A stretch of 63,280 nt of DNA. Origin: a virus. The stretch is taken from IMG/VR virus record IMGVR_UViG_3300025592_000789, positions 1-63,280 of that record; one strand, 5' to 3'. Under the pieces are notes generated by a model. The model searched no databases and was not told the DNA's origin. It saw nothing but the letters and a program-made list of their open reading frames with translations. Positions 52,170-60,830 of the stretch are shown here, in pieces. The number at the start of each line of letters is the position of its first letter. Position 1 is the stretch's first letter. The position numbers were made by a program, and so were the translations under genes.

Positions 52170-53197
52170 TAACTTCCTCCAGAAATTACGTAAGAATCTT
52201 CACCCTCAGTAAAGGCACCGGAAACTGTAACCCAGCCCCAGTAATCTTCGGCATTATCACCAACAGTGTTTACATAAGTATCGAAAGTTAAAGTAGCTAT
52301 ATATTCACTAAATAACTTAAAATACCCATAAGGCTTCGTACTTAATAAAAACTCTGTCGTTGTTCCATCCCCTGTAAAAGTATCAGTAACAGAGGTTGCA
52401 GGAACATCTAATCTATAGTAACTAACGGAAATAGCTACTCCTGATTCAGGAGCTACTTTAAAGCTAACATAATCCCGTAAAGTGCCTGGAGTCACGAGGT
52501 AATGTATAGTTTCATATAACCTAACATCGCCTAAATCAACCGTTAAATTATAAGATGTTTCAGATGGAGCTATACTTCTTTGACTAGAAAATGTTAGTCT
52601 AACAGGAACTACAGTTAGTTCTACATCAGAGTTAGACCTCAGTATCTGTTCTTCACCAAGAGCTAAGCCCTCTAGTCTGCTAATCCCGTGTTTATAAATC
52701 TCTGTCTTATAAGCAGTTAGCGCCATAAATAATTCAGAAGCTATCTCTTCAGCCTGTAACCCGTTCTTAGATATACAGTTAAATACTACAGTGCCTCTAA
52801 CGATGTCTGTGTAACGTTTACCAGATCCTGCATTATTATATAACGGTCCCTTTATAGTTTGCTTACCATCCTCAGTTCCAAATCCATCAGATTTAGATCC
52901 TAATCCTGGATCTTGGCCAGGAGAGAAAGCCCACTGCATTCCTCCACGAGAAACTAGAATACCTGGAATTCGTTCTATAATACCAAGATCTATGGCATTT
53001 TTATCTGCTATAACTATTGCTGTAGACCTTAAATCTTCATTCCATAAAAACTTGCTATGATCCCCAAAGTACTGCTGGCAAAAACTAGTAAAGATCTGCT
53101 TTATATCAAGAGACACATTATTAGTATTAACCCAAGATGATTCAGATACTATTTCTCCATCAAACCAATGGTCTGTGTTAATATTTGTTCTTGTCAT
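52169..53197 (-). CDS. Unassigned neck/tail-completion protein
   Basis: 342 residues. Beta-rich, with a run of barrel-like strands (VELTVVPVRLTFSSQ, YNLTVDLGDVRLY) and a C-terminal region with 'VTDTFTGDGTTTEFLL', which recurs in phage neck and fibre-linker proteins. Its place just before the sheath gene suggests a tail terminator or neck protein. The start overlaps the small gene that follows the promoter at 53365. Confidence 0.5.
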   Translation of the reverse strand: MTRTNINTDHWFDGEIVSESSWVNTNNVSLDIKQIFTSFCQQYFGDHSKFLWNEDLRSTAIVIADKNAIDLGIIERIPGILVSRGGMQWAFSPGQDPGLGSKSDGFGTEDGKQTIKGPLYNNAGSGKRYTDIVRGTVVFNCISKNGLQAEEIASELFMALTAYKTEIYKHGISRLEGLALGEEQILRSNSDVELTVVPVRLTFSSQRSIAPSETSYNLTVDLGDVRLYETIHYLVTPGTLRDYVSFKVAPESGVAISVSYYRLDVPATSVTDTFTGDGTTTEFLLSTKPYGYFKLFSEYIATLTFDTYVNTVGDNAEDYWGWVTVSGAFTEGEDSYVISGGS

Positions 53198-53330
53198 GGG
53201 TCTCTGACAAATCCCTTATTTCAGGAGTTAACGAAGTCTTTAAAGCAGATTTTCTATTAGCCTCTTCTTTTAATTTAGCTAAAAGGTCTTGATCTGTATT
53301 AGTTACATTTTCTTTTGGTACTAGTCTCAT
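53178..53330 (-). CDS. Small gene of 50 codons at the head of the sheath operon
   Basis: 50 residues, 'MRLVPKENVTNTDQDLLAKL' then 'KEEANRKSALKTSLTPEIRD', charged and mostly helical. ATG at 53330-53328, 6 nt after the TATATT -10 box, so leaderless. It overlaps the start of the following neck gene by 20 nt. Family unknown; it may be a small structural adaptor. Confidence 0.5.
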   Translation of the reverse strand: MRLVPKENVTNTDQDLLAKLKEEANRKSALKTSLTPEIRDLSETHDKNKY

Positions 53331-53336
53331 CGTAAT

Positions 53337-53365
53337 AATATACTCTTTTTTGAATAGTTTGTCAA
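53337..53365 (-). promoter_or_regulatory. Promoter for the neck-sheath-tube operon (leaderless)
   Basis: On the minus strand TTGACA (53365-53360), 17 bp, TATATT (53342-53337). The ATG at 53330 begins 6 nt after the -10 box. Confidence 0.72.
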
Positions 53366-53373
53366 GTTTATTT

Positions 53374-55041
53374 CTATGTATTAGTAGGACTTAGCAATAC
53401 CCAAGTTTCCAGATTATTAACTACCTGACCATTGGTATATATTATACCGCCAGCTGCCCTTCTTCTAAAAATTCCAGCATATTTCGTTTTTAAACATGGC
53501 GCATAAGTGTTGCCCGGTATTAAGTACGGGGTGTTTAATGTAACGTTTTGAACTTGGTGCGTATACCATGTACTACCGTAAGTTCCGCCAGCAAGAAGAC
53601 CAAATCTATAAATATAGTCTGTTTCCGAATCTTCGATTGCCGTTTCTGTTAAAGATGGTTCTGCTGAACTATTAGTTATCAAGAACAATTTATTTTTAAA
53701 GGATATTTGATGTGCTTCAGCCTCGTCATATCTATCCATCATTGGAATATCAGTAGGATACCCTAGATCACCATATTTATATACAACTTTTTTAATATAC
53801 CAACCAGCGTATAAAAATGATATAGGAGACATAGCAGGAGGATATGAGGTAGATTTACCAGACCAATCTAACCACTCGTCTGGGTCGCTTCCCTCAGACC
53901 ACGTTGCTGCACTTTGTCCTACTATCCCTATTGGTACCCACACATCAGGCAGATACTCAGGATGCTCTTTTAAATCTTCTGTAAGGAATGTTCCATTACC
54001 ATCAGCAACTAATACCCCTCTTTCTATTGAGGCTCCCTCAGAATCAAGTATGGTTGTTGCCGAACAATTAGAGAATGAAGTTACTCCGCTAACCCCAAAT
54101 GACATATTTAAAGTATCTTCAAAATATAATTCGTTTTCGTCTTCATCGTATTCATATTTTAAAGTTAACTTATTAGTATCATTTACTGAAAATTGAAGAG
54201 TAGCATCAGTGTCATCTTCACTTACTAAATATAAAAAGTTAGTATAAAAAGAGGTTGAGCCAGTACTTAGAGATACAATAGGCTCGTTGTATCTATCATA
54301 CACTATTGGCTGATAAAGTCTGGCTGCTGCATTCATATAAAACCTATCATCACTTAAGCTTGCACCGCTTATTAATGTCAGATAAGTTCTGTCTGCTTCA
54401 CCGCCTACAACTGTTTCGAACTTTAATGGATCAAGAGACTCTACTATATGGCCAGATATATTTAAAGAAATAGTTCCATCTGACTCTTTAATTATATTAG
54501 TGCCTAAAGTTAAATCTTGATTTGCTGTTATTCCTTCATCTAATGACAGGTGTAAATTTCCCGCTATGTCATATATAGCTGAAGTGTGTAAAGGGGTTAC
54601 GTAGTTAGCTGATCCTGTCAGATATACTGTAGACCCTGTTAACGATATTCTAGCTGTGTCTGTGTAGTCGTAGATTATACCAGGAGTCTCGGAGAAGTAA
54701 ATTGCTGTGGTAGACAGCCCTTCTGTAAAATCTGCTAATGAGTTAAATGTAACTAAATCAGATGAGGAATCTATTATGTCAGTATATAATACTCCACTAG
54801 CATATATATTATACACATAGTAACTCTGATCATAGCTACCGCTTACGCTTGAGAAATCCTCATCGATCTCTGACTTAGTATAATATAGATCGTTATGGTT
54901 GTGTGCAGTATAAGTGACACTAAGAGAGTCTAGCTGTGTTTGAGCGGACAACAGCCTTGTGTCAAGTTCAGAGTCATTATTATTCCAAATGACTCTACCC
55001 TCATTTACATAATTATCAAGCGTTACGTCTAGAATGGCCAC
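53374..55041 (-). CDS. Head fibre / appendage protein
   Basis: 555 residues. Near the N-terminus 'AHNHNDLYYTKSEIDE' is the 'HNHddLYYTK' motif seen in many tail and head fibre proteins, followed by long stretches of short beta repeats (TARISLTGSTVYLTGS and similar) typical of trimeric fibre shafts. The C-terminal part 'WVPIGIVGQSAATW' and 'GTYGSTWYTHQVQN' may form the tip. It begins 1 nt from the neck gene upstream (overlap). It lies among head and neck genes, so it may be a head or collar fibre. Confidence 0.65.
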   Translation of the reverse strand: MAILDVTLDNYVNEGRVIWNNNDSELDTRLLSAQTQLDSLSVTYTAHNHNDLYYTKSEIDEDFSSVSGSYDQSYYVYNIYASGVLYTDIIDSSSDLVTFNSLADFTEGLSTTAIYFSETPGIIYDYTDTARISLTGSTVYLTGSANYVTPLHTSAIYDIAGNLHLSLDEGITANQDLTLGTNIIKESDGTISLNISGHIVESLDPLKFETVVGGEADRTYLTLISGASLSDDRFYMNAAARLYQPIVYDRYNEPIVSLSTGSTSFYTNFLYLVSEDDTDATLQFSVNDTNKLTLKYEYDEDENELYFEDTLNMSFGVSGVTSFSNCSATTILDSEGASIERGVLVADGNGTFLTEDLKEHPEYLPDVWVPIGIVGQSAATWSEGSDPDEWLDWSGKSTSYPPAMSPISFLYAGWYIKKVVYKYGDLGYPTDIPMMDRYDEAEAHQISFKNKLFLITNSSAEPSLTETAIEDSETDYIYRFGLLAGGTYGSTWYTHQVQNVTLNTPYLIPGNTYAPCLKTKYAGIFRRRAAGGIIYTNGQVVNNLETWVLLSPTNT

Positions 55042-55829
55042 TAAGGTACCTCTACATCATATATAATATCACCCTCAACTATACGAGATAGTTGAACAGC
55101 TTGTTCAATGATATATCCTTTTTTCTCAACGTTCTTAACTGTTTTAACTGCCCATCTTATATTTTTATTATCTACTACAACGTCATTGACAGTTAAGATC
55201 GGATAATTTAACATAGTTAATAGAACATCACTTGGCATCCATTCACCAAACATTGTTATCTGATTATACTTTGGAGAGGGAGTGAGCATTCCCTTAAACA
55301 ACAAGGCTTCGTAGTATCCGGATACCCAAGAAGTTCCATGACACGTGGTACAGCTGGGATCATTACTTCTCATTAACGTTGCATCCCAACATTCAGTGCA
55401 TCTTGTACCATAAGATCTACGCTTTAATAAATACATATCTCTTTGAGCATATTTAAGAGCTAAAGCTTTTCTTCTTAAGATTTCAGCATGAACTAAATCA
55501 GTAGTCTCATAAAACACGTATAGCGGAGTAGACGTTAATACAGAAGTAGTATCATCTGTAGTGTCTGTTAATATTAACTTATAGAACCAAGTTCTACCAA
55601 AATGATACACACCAGAAATGGTGGTGTCATCATATGACGACAGTGCTGCGGATACTCCGCTTCCTACTAATGTATAACCATCAGTAGACCCAGCAGTGCC
55701 TGGCCCATCTGCTCTATATACGTCTATTTCAAAATCAGACTCATCTTCATTTGAAGCAGTCCAGGTCCATGAAATAGTTAATTTATCTACGTCAAAAGAA
55801 CTAATTGATAGTGTGTCTATAGTTAACAT
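55041..55829 (-). CDS. Neck-type protein with FN3-like and zinc-ribbon parts
   Basis: 262 residues from ATG 55829 (TAATG overlap); an upstream ATG at 55892 lies inside the preceding gene. About 1-105 is an FN3/Ig-like beta sandwich ('KLTISWTWTASNEDESDFEI', 'FGRTWFYKLIL'). It continues with a helical stretch and four cysteines, C144, C147, C160 and C163 ('CTECWDATLMRSNDPSCTTC'), a likely zinc ribbon. This head-neck gene order and composition fit a connector or neck protein. Family not recognised. Confidence 0.58.
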   Translation of the reverse strand: MLTIDTLSISSFDVDKLTISWTWTASNEDESDFEIDVYRADGPGTAGSTDGYTLVGSGVSAALSSYDDTTISGVYHFGRTWFYKLILTDTTDDTTSVLTSTPLYVFYETTDLVHAEILRRKALALKYAQRDMYLLKRRSYGTRCTECWDATLMRSNDPSCTTCHGTSWVSGYYEALLFKGMLTPSPKYNQITMFGEWMPSDVLLTMLNYPILTVNDVVVDNKNIRWAVKTVKNVEKKGYIIEQAVQLSRIVEGDIIYDVEVP

Positions 55830-56326
55830 TACTCGTCGTATATGTCCTCTCCATGAATAATACCATATTCTGAATGAACTCCCCCATAACAATCATCTAT
55901 ATTTGAAGCTAACTTAAAATTATGTACTGCTCTAGAATACTTATTAATTAGTAGATTAAAGAAATTAATATACCTTCCATACTTATCATAATCCTGAACA
56001 GTGACTCCGCCAGAATCTTGATATGTTAAGGTATTTCTAGCAGACAATATTCCTTTGGCCATTAATAGCTTTAGTATAGCTCCTTGGCGTGTTATATTCC
56101 AGGGGATTTCTGATATTGCTGTATAACTTGTTGCTGGCAGAAACTCATAATTAATTTCGTCCATAGTATCTTGAATATAATGATAAAGCTCAATATCCTC
56201 ACACTCTTCAAGCTCTTCTAGCTTATTTAATATAGCGGTATCATTTAACCATTTTCTAAGACGTGCAACATAAAGTCCATCCTCATATGGAATAAACTCT
56301 GTAGTAAGTTGTATATTAGTCGGCAT
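55829..56326 (-). CDS. Unassigned head-tail connector-like protein
   Basis: 165 residues, mostly helical, with an acidic 'LEELEECEDIELYHYIQD' segment. Size and position (between capsid-adjacent genes and the neck) suit a gp6/gp15-like head completion protein, but no motif confirms this. Its stop overlaps the downstream start. Confidence 0.5.
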   Translation of the reverse strand: MPTNIQLTTEFIPYEDGLYVARLRKWLNDTAILNKLEELEECEDIELYHYIQDTMDEINYEFLPATSYTAISEIPWNITRQGAILKLLMAKGILSARNTLTYQDSGGVTVQDYDKYGRYINFFNLLINKYSRAVHNFKLASNIDDCYGGVHSEYGIIHGEDIYDE

Positions 56327-56666
56327 TATAATCCTCCAAAATATTAATAACTAGAATGTCAGTTGTAGGTACAGTCAGCTTTGAGGTATCATCGAAGGTA
56401 ACTTCAAACTCACCAAGATATGCACCAGCCGTATTAGTGTCTGCTCCTGCCCAGGAATACCTAACTCTACCATCTGCACCACCACTAGTTAAAATAGTGC
56501 ATTCGCCATTTTCTATTTTCATAGAAGTTCTTGAGGCAGCATCTACCATAGTGAATGTTACACCAGCACCGGCCAGATCTACTACAGTTCCGTCTTCGTC
56601 AGTAAGTGTAGCATCTAGATACGGTCTAGTGTCATTCCTTTTTAAATTGACTGTTGTTGTAGCCAT
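56316..56666 (-). CDS. Ig-like/BppU-N-type domain protein
   Basis: 116 residues. 'KRNDTRPYLDATLTDEDGTV', 'VDLAGAGVTFTMVDA', 'DGRVRYSWAGADTNTAGAYL' and 'EFEVTF' match the beta-sandwich 'NDT.P.L..tL.D.dG..vdLtga' domain found at the N-terminus of baseplate upper protein BppU and in head decoration proteins. It probably anchors or decorates the virion surface. Overlaps the next gene. Confidence 0.68.
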   Translation of the reverse strand: MATTTVNLKRNDTRPYLDATLTDEDGTVVDLAGAGVTFTMVDAASRTSMKIENGECTILTSGGADGRVRYSWAGADTNTAGAYLGEFEVTFDDTSKLTVPTTDILVINILEDYNAD

Positions 56667-56685
56667 TCATTTCTCCTATTATTCA

Positions 56686-57438
56686 TCAAGTAATTGAGAT
56701 AAACTGACCAGTTGCAGTAACTGGGTTTAAATACTCAGCATCTGCTGCAGCAACCTCTGCTGCCATCTCTACATCGGTTAAAGCGCCATCCCAAAAAACA
56801 ATTCTAGCCGTTTTTCCAGTTTGAGTTTTTTCCGCAGCACAAACTTGTTGAACCGCAGCTGACATATCTATATCAGTTATACTACTTGTACTAGCACTTC
56901 CAGCTTCAACTCCATCCTCAAAGACTTGTAATCCATCAGTAGCAGTACTGAACCTAACTCTAAATACTGATATCTGTGGAGTCTCTATAGTAACTGTCCA
57001 AGTAGTAAATGCCAAAGTGCTATTACCATAAATTACAGCCTGGTTAGTTCTCCAGTTATATGATTGTTCGCTTGATCCATCTCTTTTTCCTGCATATCCG
57101 CCATCGCCAGTGACATCGTGTTCCCCAACATGGAGTATAGTAAATCCATCAGTAGACCATAATTTTAAATCAGAGGGGCCATTAAATCCGTCAGTTACGC
57201 ATGTCAAAGTACTATGATCATTATAATCAGAGTCTGATAAATTAAACGTTGGTCGATACGTTGGACCAGTTTGGCCCATAAAATATCCATCTCCAGCGCC
57301 TACTTCATCATACCAGCCAGATACCGAAACTCCATCTCCATACCCGGCCCCGGCATTATGTCTAGAATCAGTTAGTGAGTCTACATCCCAGTCAGCTGAC
57401 ACATTGGCGTTTGCTCCATTACTAGGTGTATAAGCCAT
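56686..57438 (-). CDS. Lectin-like (LamG/concanavalin-type) virion protein
   Basis: 250 residues. Repeated beta strands with 'WDVDSLTDSRHN', 'NWRTNQAVIYGNS', 'VFRVRFSTATDGLQVFEDG' and 'ARIVFWDGALTDVEM' fit the LamG/ConA-like sandwich, in which 'd.g..vy.dG' turns recur. It could bind carbohydrate on the host or in the environment. The start overlaps the stop of the fibre gene by 1 nt. Confidence 0.6.
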   Translation of the reverse strand: MAYTPSNGANANVSADWDVDSLTDSRHNAGAGYGDGVSVSGWYDEVGAGDGYFMGQTGPTYRPTFNLSDSDYNDHSTLTCVTDGFNGPSDLKLWSTDGFTILHVGEHDVTGDGGYAGKRDGSSEQSYNWRTNQAVIYGNSTLAFTTWTVTIETPQISVFRVRFSTATDGLQVFEDGVEAGSASTSSITDIDMSAAVQQVCAAEKTQTGKTARIVFWDGALTDVEMAAEVAAADAEYLNPVTATGQFISIT

Positions 57439-59675
57439 TAATCGTCCTCATAAAATATTGTAATATGTATCCAGGTAGGATCTCCAGAAGTTGATACTAA
57501 GTCTACCCAAAGTGCCGAATCCGCAGGAACTGTAGCATCACTAAAGGATGCAAGAGTTCCGTAACTTGTACCAGACGTAGTTGTATTATTTGATCCAAAT
57601 ACATCATTACCGGCTGTATACGAAGTATTGTGTTTAAGATTCCAAACAACGTTAGTACCGCCTTGTACTCTTACAATTACTTTAGAAATTGTATAGGCTC
57701 TATCATGGAAGAACGCTTCCATGTCATCGGCTGCAGCAGGTGTCTTAATAGTAAATGATTTAGACCCTCGATGGGTGTGCAGTGAATCTGCATTACTTCC
57801 ATCTGTAAGAGTTTCTAGTTCAGTTCCAGTAGCAGTAGTGTCAGAGTGACTAGCCACTGTGTGAGACTCGGCATGAACATTTGCATATTCTGCAGCTGTT
57901 AAGTGTTGGTAATCTCCAGAGTTTAAACCGCCTAAATTATTATGAACTGTAACTGGAGTTGATTGAATATCAATACTCCAAGGAAACCCTATACTATAAA
58001 GATTAGTCACACTTTTTTCTACAATAATTTTAGCTATTAATACTCCACCACCGGTAACACTAGTTGGTAAATTAACAGGTAATTGCGCTTCGGTTGCTTC
58101 TACTAATGTATTAGAGGCCTGTCCATAAACTATATGACACTCACCATCATCGTGTAGATATGCCCAATGGATTCCATATTGATTATTAGACAAGGTAGCT
58201 AAGCCTGTACCATAATCATTATACTGTAAATTATCTATTACTGATTGTGACGAATGTTGCCATACTCCATCATTATACCAGTGTTCAAATGTATCAGCAC
58301 CAGTAGTATCCATAGCAGCAGTAGTTATTCTATGATGTGCAAAATATAATACTCCAGCAGAGATCGTTAAGTATCTATTTCCTGATTCAGCAGTTATCAT
58401 TCCACTAGCGCGTTTACGGCCATAAAGTTCAAATAATCTAAAAGCTGACTTCATGGCAATATCATTATAATTAGCAGGAATATTAGTTACATGAACATTA
58501 CCATTAATTCTATGTGCTGTTCCTATTGGAATTGTAGTATGTAAATCTAAATCAAATATATTAGTTGTACCAGAAGCAATTGGCGTCCCAGCATTATAAT
58601 CTAAATAAATATAATGTGGTATTCCATCGTCTGCTATATTTAATCCTGATCTTCCAGTAAAATCTATTGATACTAGTTGGCCTATGTCACTATCTGTAGT
58701 TTTTAAATATGCTGTTCCAGCAGCAATATCAATATTTCCTGAACCCGCATCAGTTAATAAACAACCAGAAATAATAGAAGAAGATTGAGTATTTATATAA
58801 TCATTAAGAGTTGTATAAACTGGAGTATCAACATTATTAGTTACGATTGTTGTAAGATCTTGTGTGCCAGTATGATTTGCTCGTGCTCTATCGGCAGTAT
58901 GATAATGTAAAGAAGTATCGCCAGATCCGGTTAAAGTGTTTAACTCGGTCCCTGTTGCCGTTGTGTCGGAATGACTCACAACCGTATGTGACTCTGCGTG
59001 ACTAGCTGCGGTATTTACTGCGATACCGCTAACGTTCGCATCTATTTGATCTTGTATATTTGATGTTGCGCCGTTTAAATAATCTACTTCAGTATCTGTA
59101 ACAGTCGCTGAAGTTTGTAAATTCCCACTTTCATTTGTATATACTACTCTTCTTACAGTTAAAGCTCCACCTAATGTCGCGAATCCTGCTTCTGCAGCAG
59201 TTCTATTTATCCATTGGTCACCGACTGCTTTGTAGGATAAAACTTCATAATTTGCCGGTGTGTCTATTACAACATCTCCAAGACCACCTAATTCCTTATA
59301 AGTATTTCCTGAGATAAGAATATCCATTGTATTTATTTTATCATATACAGCATTCTGACTAGGGGAGTGAGTTGTATCACCGTTCCACCCAGAACTATAA
59401 ATAGTATCTTCTACGGGGCTAGAAGCCGCGTGCGTGTGTAACGAGTCCGCATTACTACCGTCAGTAAGTGTTTCTAATTCTGCACCAGTAGCAGTCGTAT
59501 CCGAGTGGCTAGCTATATTATGGGCCTCGAATGCTCCAGTAACAGCATTACCGCCTGCAGTTGATCCATCACCAACAAAATAACTATCGGTGTCTGTTGT
59601 CCAAAAAGGCTCACCCTCAGCTAATGTTAGTGTTAACCTTTGTGCGTTTGTTCCTCTACGAATTTGAAAAGCCAT
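57438..59675 (-). CDS. Fibre-type structural protein with tandem repeats
   Basis: 745 residues from ATG 59675 (overlapping the small upstream gene). The N-terminus 'MAFQIRRGTNAQRLTLTLAE' then 'GEPFWTTDTDSYFVGDG' matches the small domain at the start of Mtd-type and many other phage fibre proteins. Three copies of 'SHSDTTATG(A/T)EL' and nearby 'LHTH' or 'LHYHT' motifs lie in DNA at about 59434-59528, 58914-59000 and 57776-57876. The C-terminus has a jelly-roll-like segment ending 'DPTWIHITIFYEDD'. Probably a capsid or collar fibre. Confidence 0.65.
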   Translation of the reverse strand: MAFQIRRGTNAQRLTLTLAEGEPFWTTDTDSYFVGDGSTAGGNAVTGAFEAHNIASHSDTTATGAELETLTDGSNADSLHTHAASSPVEDTIYSSGWNGDTTHSPSQNAVYDKINTMDILISGNTYKELGGLGDVVIDTPANYEVLSYKAVGDQWINRTAAEAGFATLGGALTVRRVVYTNESGNLQTSATVTDTEVDYLNGATSNIQDQIDANVSGIAVNTAASHAESHTVVSHSDTTATGTELNTLTGSGDTSLHYHTADRARANHTGTQDLTTIVTNNVDTPVYTTLNDYINTQSSSIISGCLLTDAGSGNIDIAAGTAYLKTTDSDIGQLVSIDFTGRSGLNIADDGIPHYIYLDYNAGTPIASGTTNIFDLDLHTTIPIGTAHRINGNVHVTNIPANYNDIAMKSAFRLFELYGRKRASGMITAESGNRYLTISAGVLYFAHHRITTAAMDTTGADTFEHWYNDGVWQHSSQSVIDNLQYNDYGTGLATLSNNQYGIHWAYLHDDGECHIVYGQASNTLVEATEAQLPVNLPTSVTGGGVLIAKIIVEKSVTNLYSIGFPWSIDIQSTPVTVHNNLGGLNSGDYQHLTAAEYANVHAESHTVASHSDTTATGTELETLTDGSNADSLHTHRGSKSFTIKTPAAADDMEAFFHDRAYTISKVIVRVQGGTNVVWNLKHNTSYTAGNDVFGSNNTTTSGTSYGTLASFSDATVPADSALWVDLVSTSGDPTWIHITIFYEDD

Positions 59676-59923
59676 TAAGCTCCTCCACAATTTATACTGA
59701 CTTGATCTGTGTATACTCCACAATCAAAGCCAGCTTTATCTAAAGCTGCAGTTCCACAATCTATTGTTACTATATCCGGTAATTGACTTATTCTTACTCC
59801 GCCATAGGTTACTCCGTCACCTACATAAAACCATTTAGTATCTGTATCCCATAAGGGTTCGCCCTCTTCTGCTAAGAATGAGGTACGATCTTGATTTAAT
59901 CCTCTTCTAACTTTCATACTCAT
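59675..59923 (-). CDS. Small protein with Mtd-N-type domain
   Basis: 82 residues from ATG 59923 (ATGA overlap); the longer frame from 59953 lies inside the upstream gene. 'MKVRRGLNQDRTSFLAEEGE' and 'PLWDTDTKWFYVGDGVTYGG' form the same domain as the N-terminus of the next fibre protein, here alone, followed by a cysteine-bearing tail 'DCGTAALDKAGFDCG' and 'INCGGA'. Possibly a free adaptor for the fibre. Confidence 0.58.
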   Translation of the reverse strand: MSMKVRRGLNQDRTSFLAEEGEPLWDTDTKWFYVGDGVTYGGVRISQLPDIVTIDCGTAALDKAGFDCGVYTDQVSINCGGA

Positions 59924-60471
59924 ATTAGATATGTTCCTCCATCGCAGACACAAGTGCCTTCGATTAAATAAGTTCCTCCATCACAGTTGGACTCTGGTAC
60001 TAAGTAAGTTCCTCCGTCACAAGTATCTGGAATAACTATTCTTTTACCAACAGCTCCAACAACAGATACAGCTCTTAATTCATAGTTATTTTCAAATGCT
60101 ATGTCATAAACAACTGAATAAGATTTTACGTCAATGCCGTCTAAATAGCTTGGTATATTTGTTACAGCTTTAATTTCTAAGAATGCTAAATTAGCTCTGT
60201 AATTGTAAGTATTTAATAAAGAAAACTTATAAGGAAGTACAGTGCTTGAATTTAATATAAAATCTAAATTACTAGTTGGTGCTTTATAAGTCAAAGTGCT
60301 GGATGTAACTCCAGTACTTCCTATTTCAGCATCTTCTAATATATATCTTAGAGGTGGCTGGAATTCAGTAGCTGGTGGAATAAATTCAAAGAATTGCCAT
60401 CCAAGATACGAAGATAGTAAGTACTTCGTATTTCCCCAACGAATCCGAGCTTTTTCACCGCCTTTAGCCAT
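59920..60471 (-). CDS. Unassigned virion protein with CDGGTYL repeats
   Basis: 183 residues. The first 140 form beta-rich structural sequence ('YLGWQFFEFIPPATEF', 'YVVYDIAFENNYELR'-like strands). The last 40 carry three 'CDGGTYL' units, spaced by short linkers. The gene begins 8 nt inside the upstream small gene and ends by ATGA overlap with the Mtd-N-type gene. It may link head fibres through its cysteines. Family not recognised. Confidence 0.55.
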   Translation of the reverse strand: MAKGGEKARIRWGNTKYLLSSYLGWQFFEFIPPATEFQPPLRYILEDAEIGSTGVTSSTLTYKAPTSNLDFILNSSTVLPYKFSLLNTYNYRANLAFLEIKAVTNIPSYLDGIDVKSYSVVYDIAFENNYELRAVSVVGAVGKRIVIPDTCDGGTYLVPESNCDGGTYLIEGTCVCDGGTYLI

Positions 60472-60709
60472 TAAACTTTCCTGAAGACTTTAAGATTATC
60501 GATTTAGTCTGTACCTTCTTAGGCTTTGTTTCTTTATTGTATTGTTTCCTTGCATCCTCTGCATTGAGTTCTTCTTTAAATATAGTTAATTTTTTACCAG
60601 ATCCCACAATAGCAGAATTATTAGATTTATCAATAAATAAAATATTTATTACAGCATCTTTATCTACTATTGGAATATCATTTTTTAACTCAACTAAATA
60701 AACGAACAT
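60464..60709 (-). CDS. Unassigned small protein at the start of the head-fibre operon
   Basis: 81 residues, a beta-rich N-terminus 'MFVYLVELKNDIPIVDKD' and basic C-terminal half (KPKKVQTKSIILKSSGK). First gene after a strong promoter at 60753-60725; the ATG lies 15 nt after the -10 box. No family recognised. Confidence 0.55.
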   Translation of the reverse strand: MFVYLVELKNDIPIVDKDAVINILFIDKSNNSAIVGSGKKLTIFKEELNAEDARKQYNKETKPKKVQTKSIILKSSGKFNG

Positions 60710-60724
60710 AAGAACCCCATATAA

Positions 60725-60753
60725 AATATAACACTTAAACGCCTGTTTGTCAA
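60725..60753 (-). promoter_or_regulatory. Promoter for the head-fibre operon
   Basis: On the minus strand TTGACA (60753-60748), 17 bp, TATATT (60730-60725). The expected leader before the ATG at 60709 is only about 9 nt, including GGGG. Confidence 0.75.
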
Positions 60754-60761
60754 GATATAAA

Positions 60762-60794
60762 CAAAAAGAGGGAGAGCTTTTACACTCTCCCTCT
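60762..60794 (-). terminator. Rho-independent terminator after the major capsid gene
   Basis: On the minus strand AGAGGGAGAG (60794-60785) pairs with CTCTCCCTCT (60776-60767), and TTTTT follows (60766 down). It separates the capsid transcript from the promoter just beyond. Confidence 0.85.
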
Positions 60795-60830
60795 CTAAAT
60801 TAAGTCCGGTAACTATAACGGTCTTAATAT

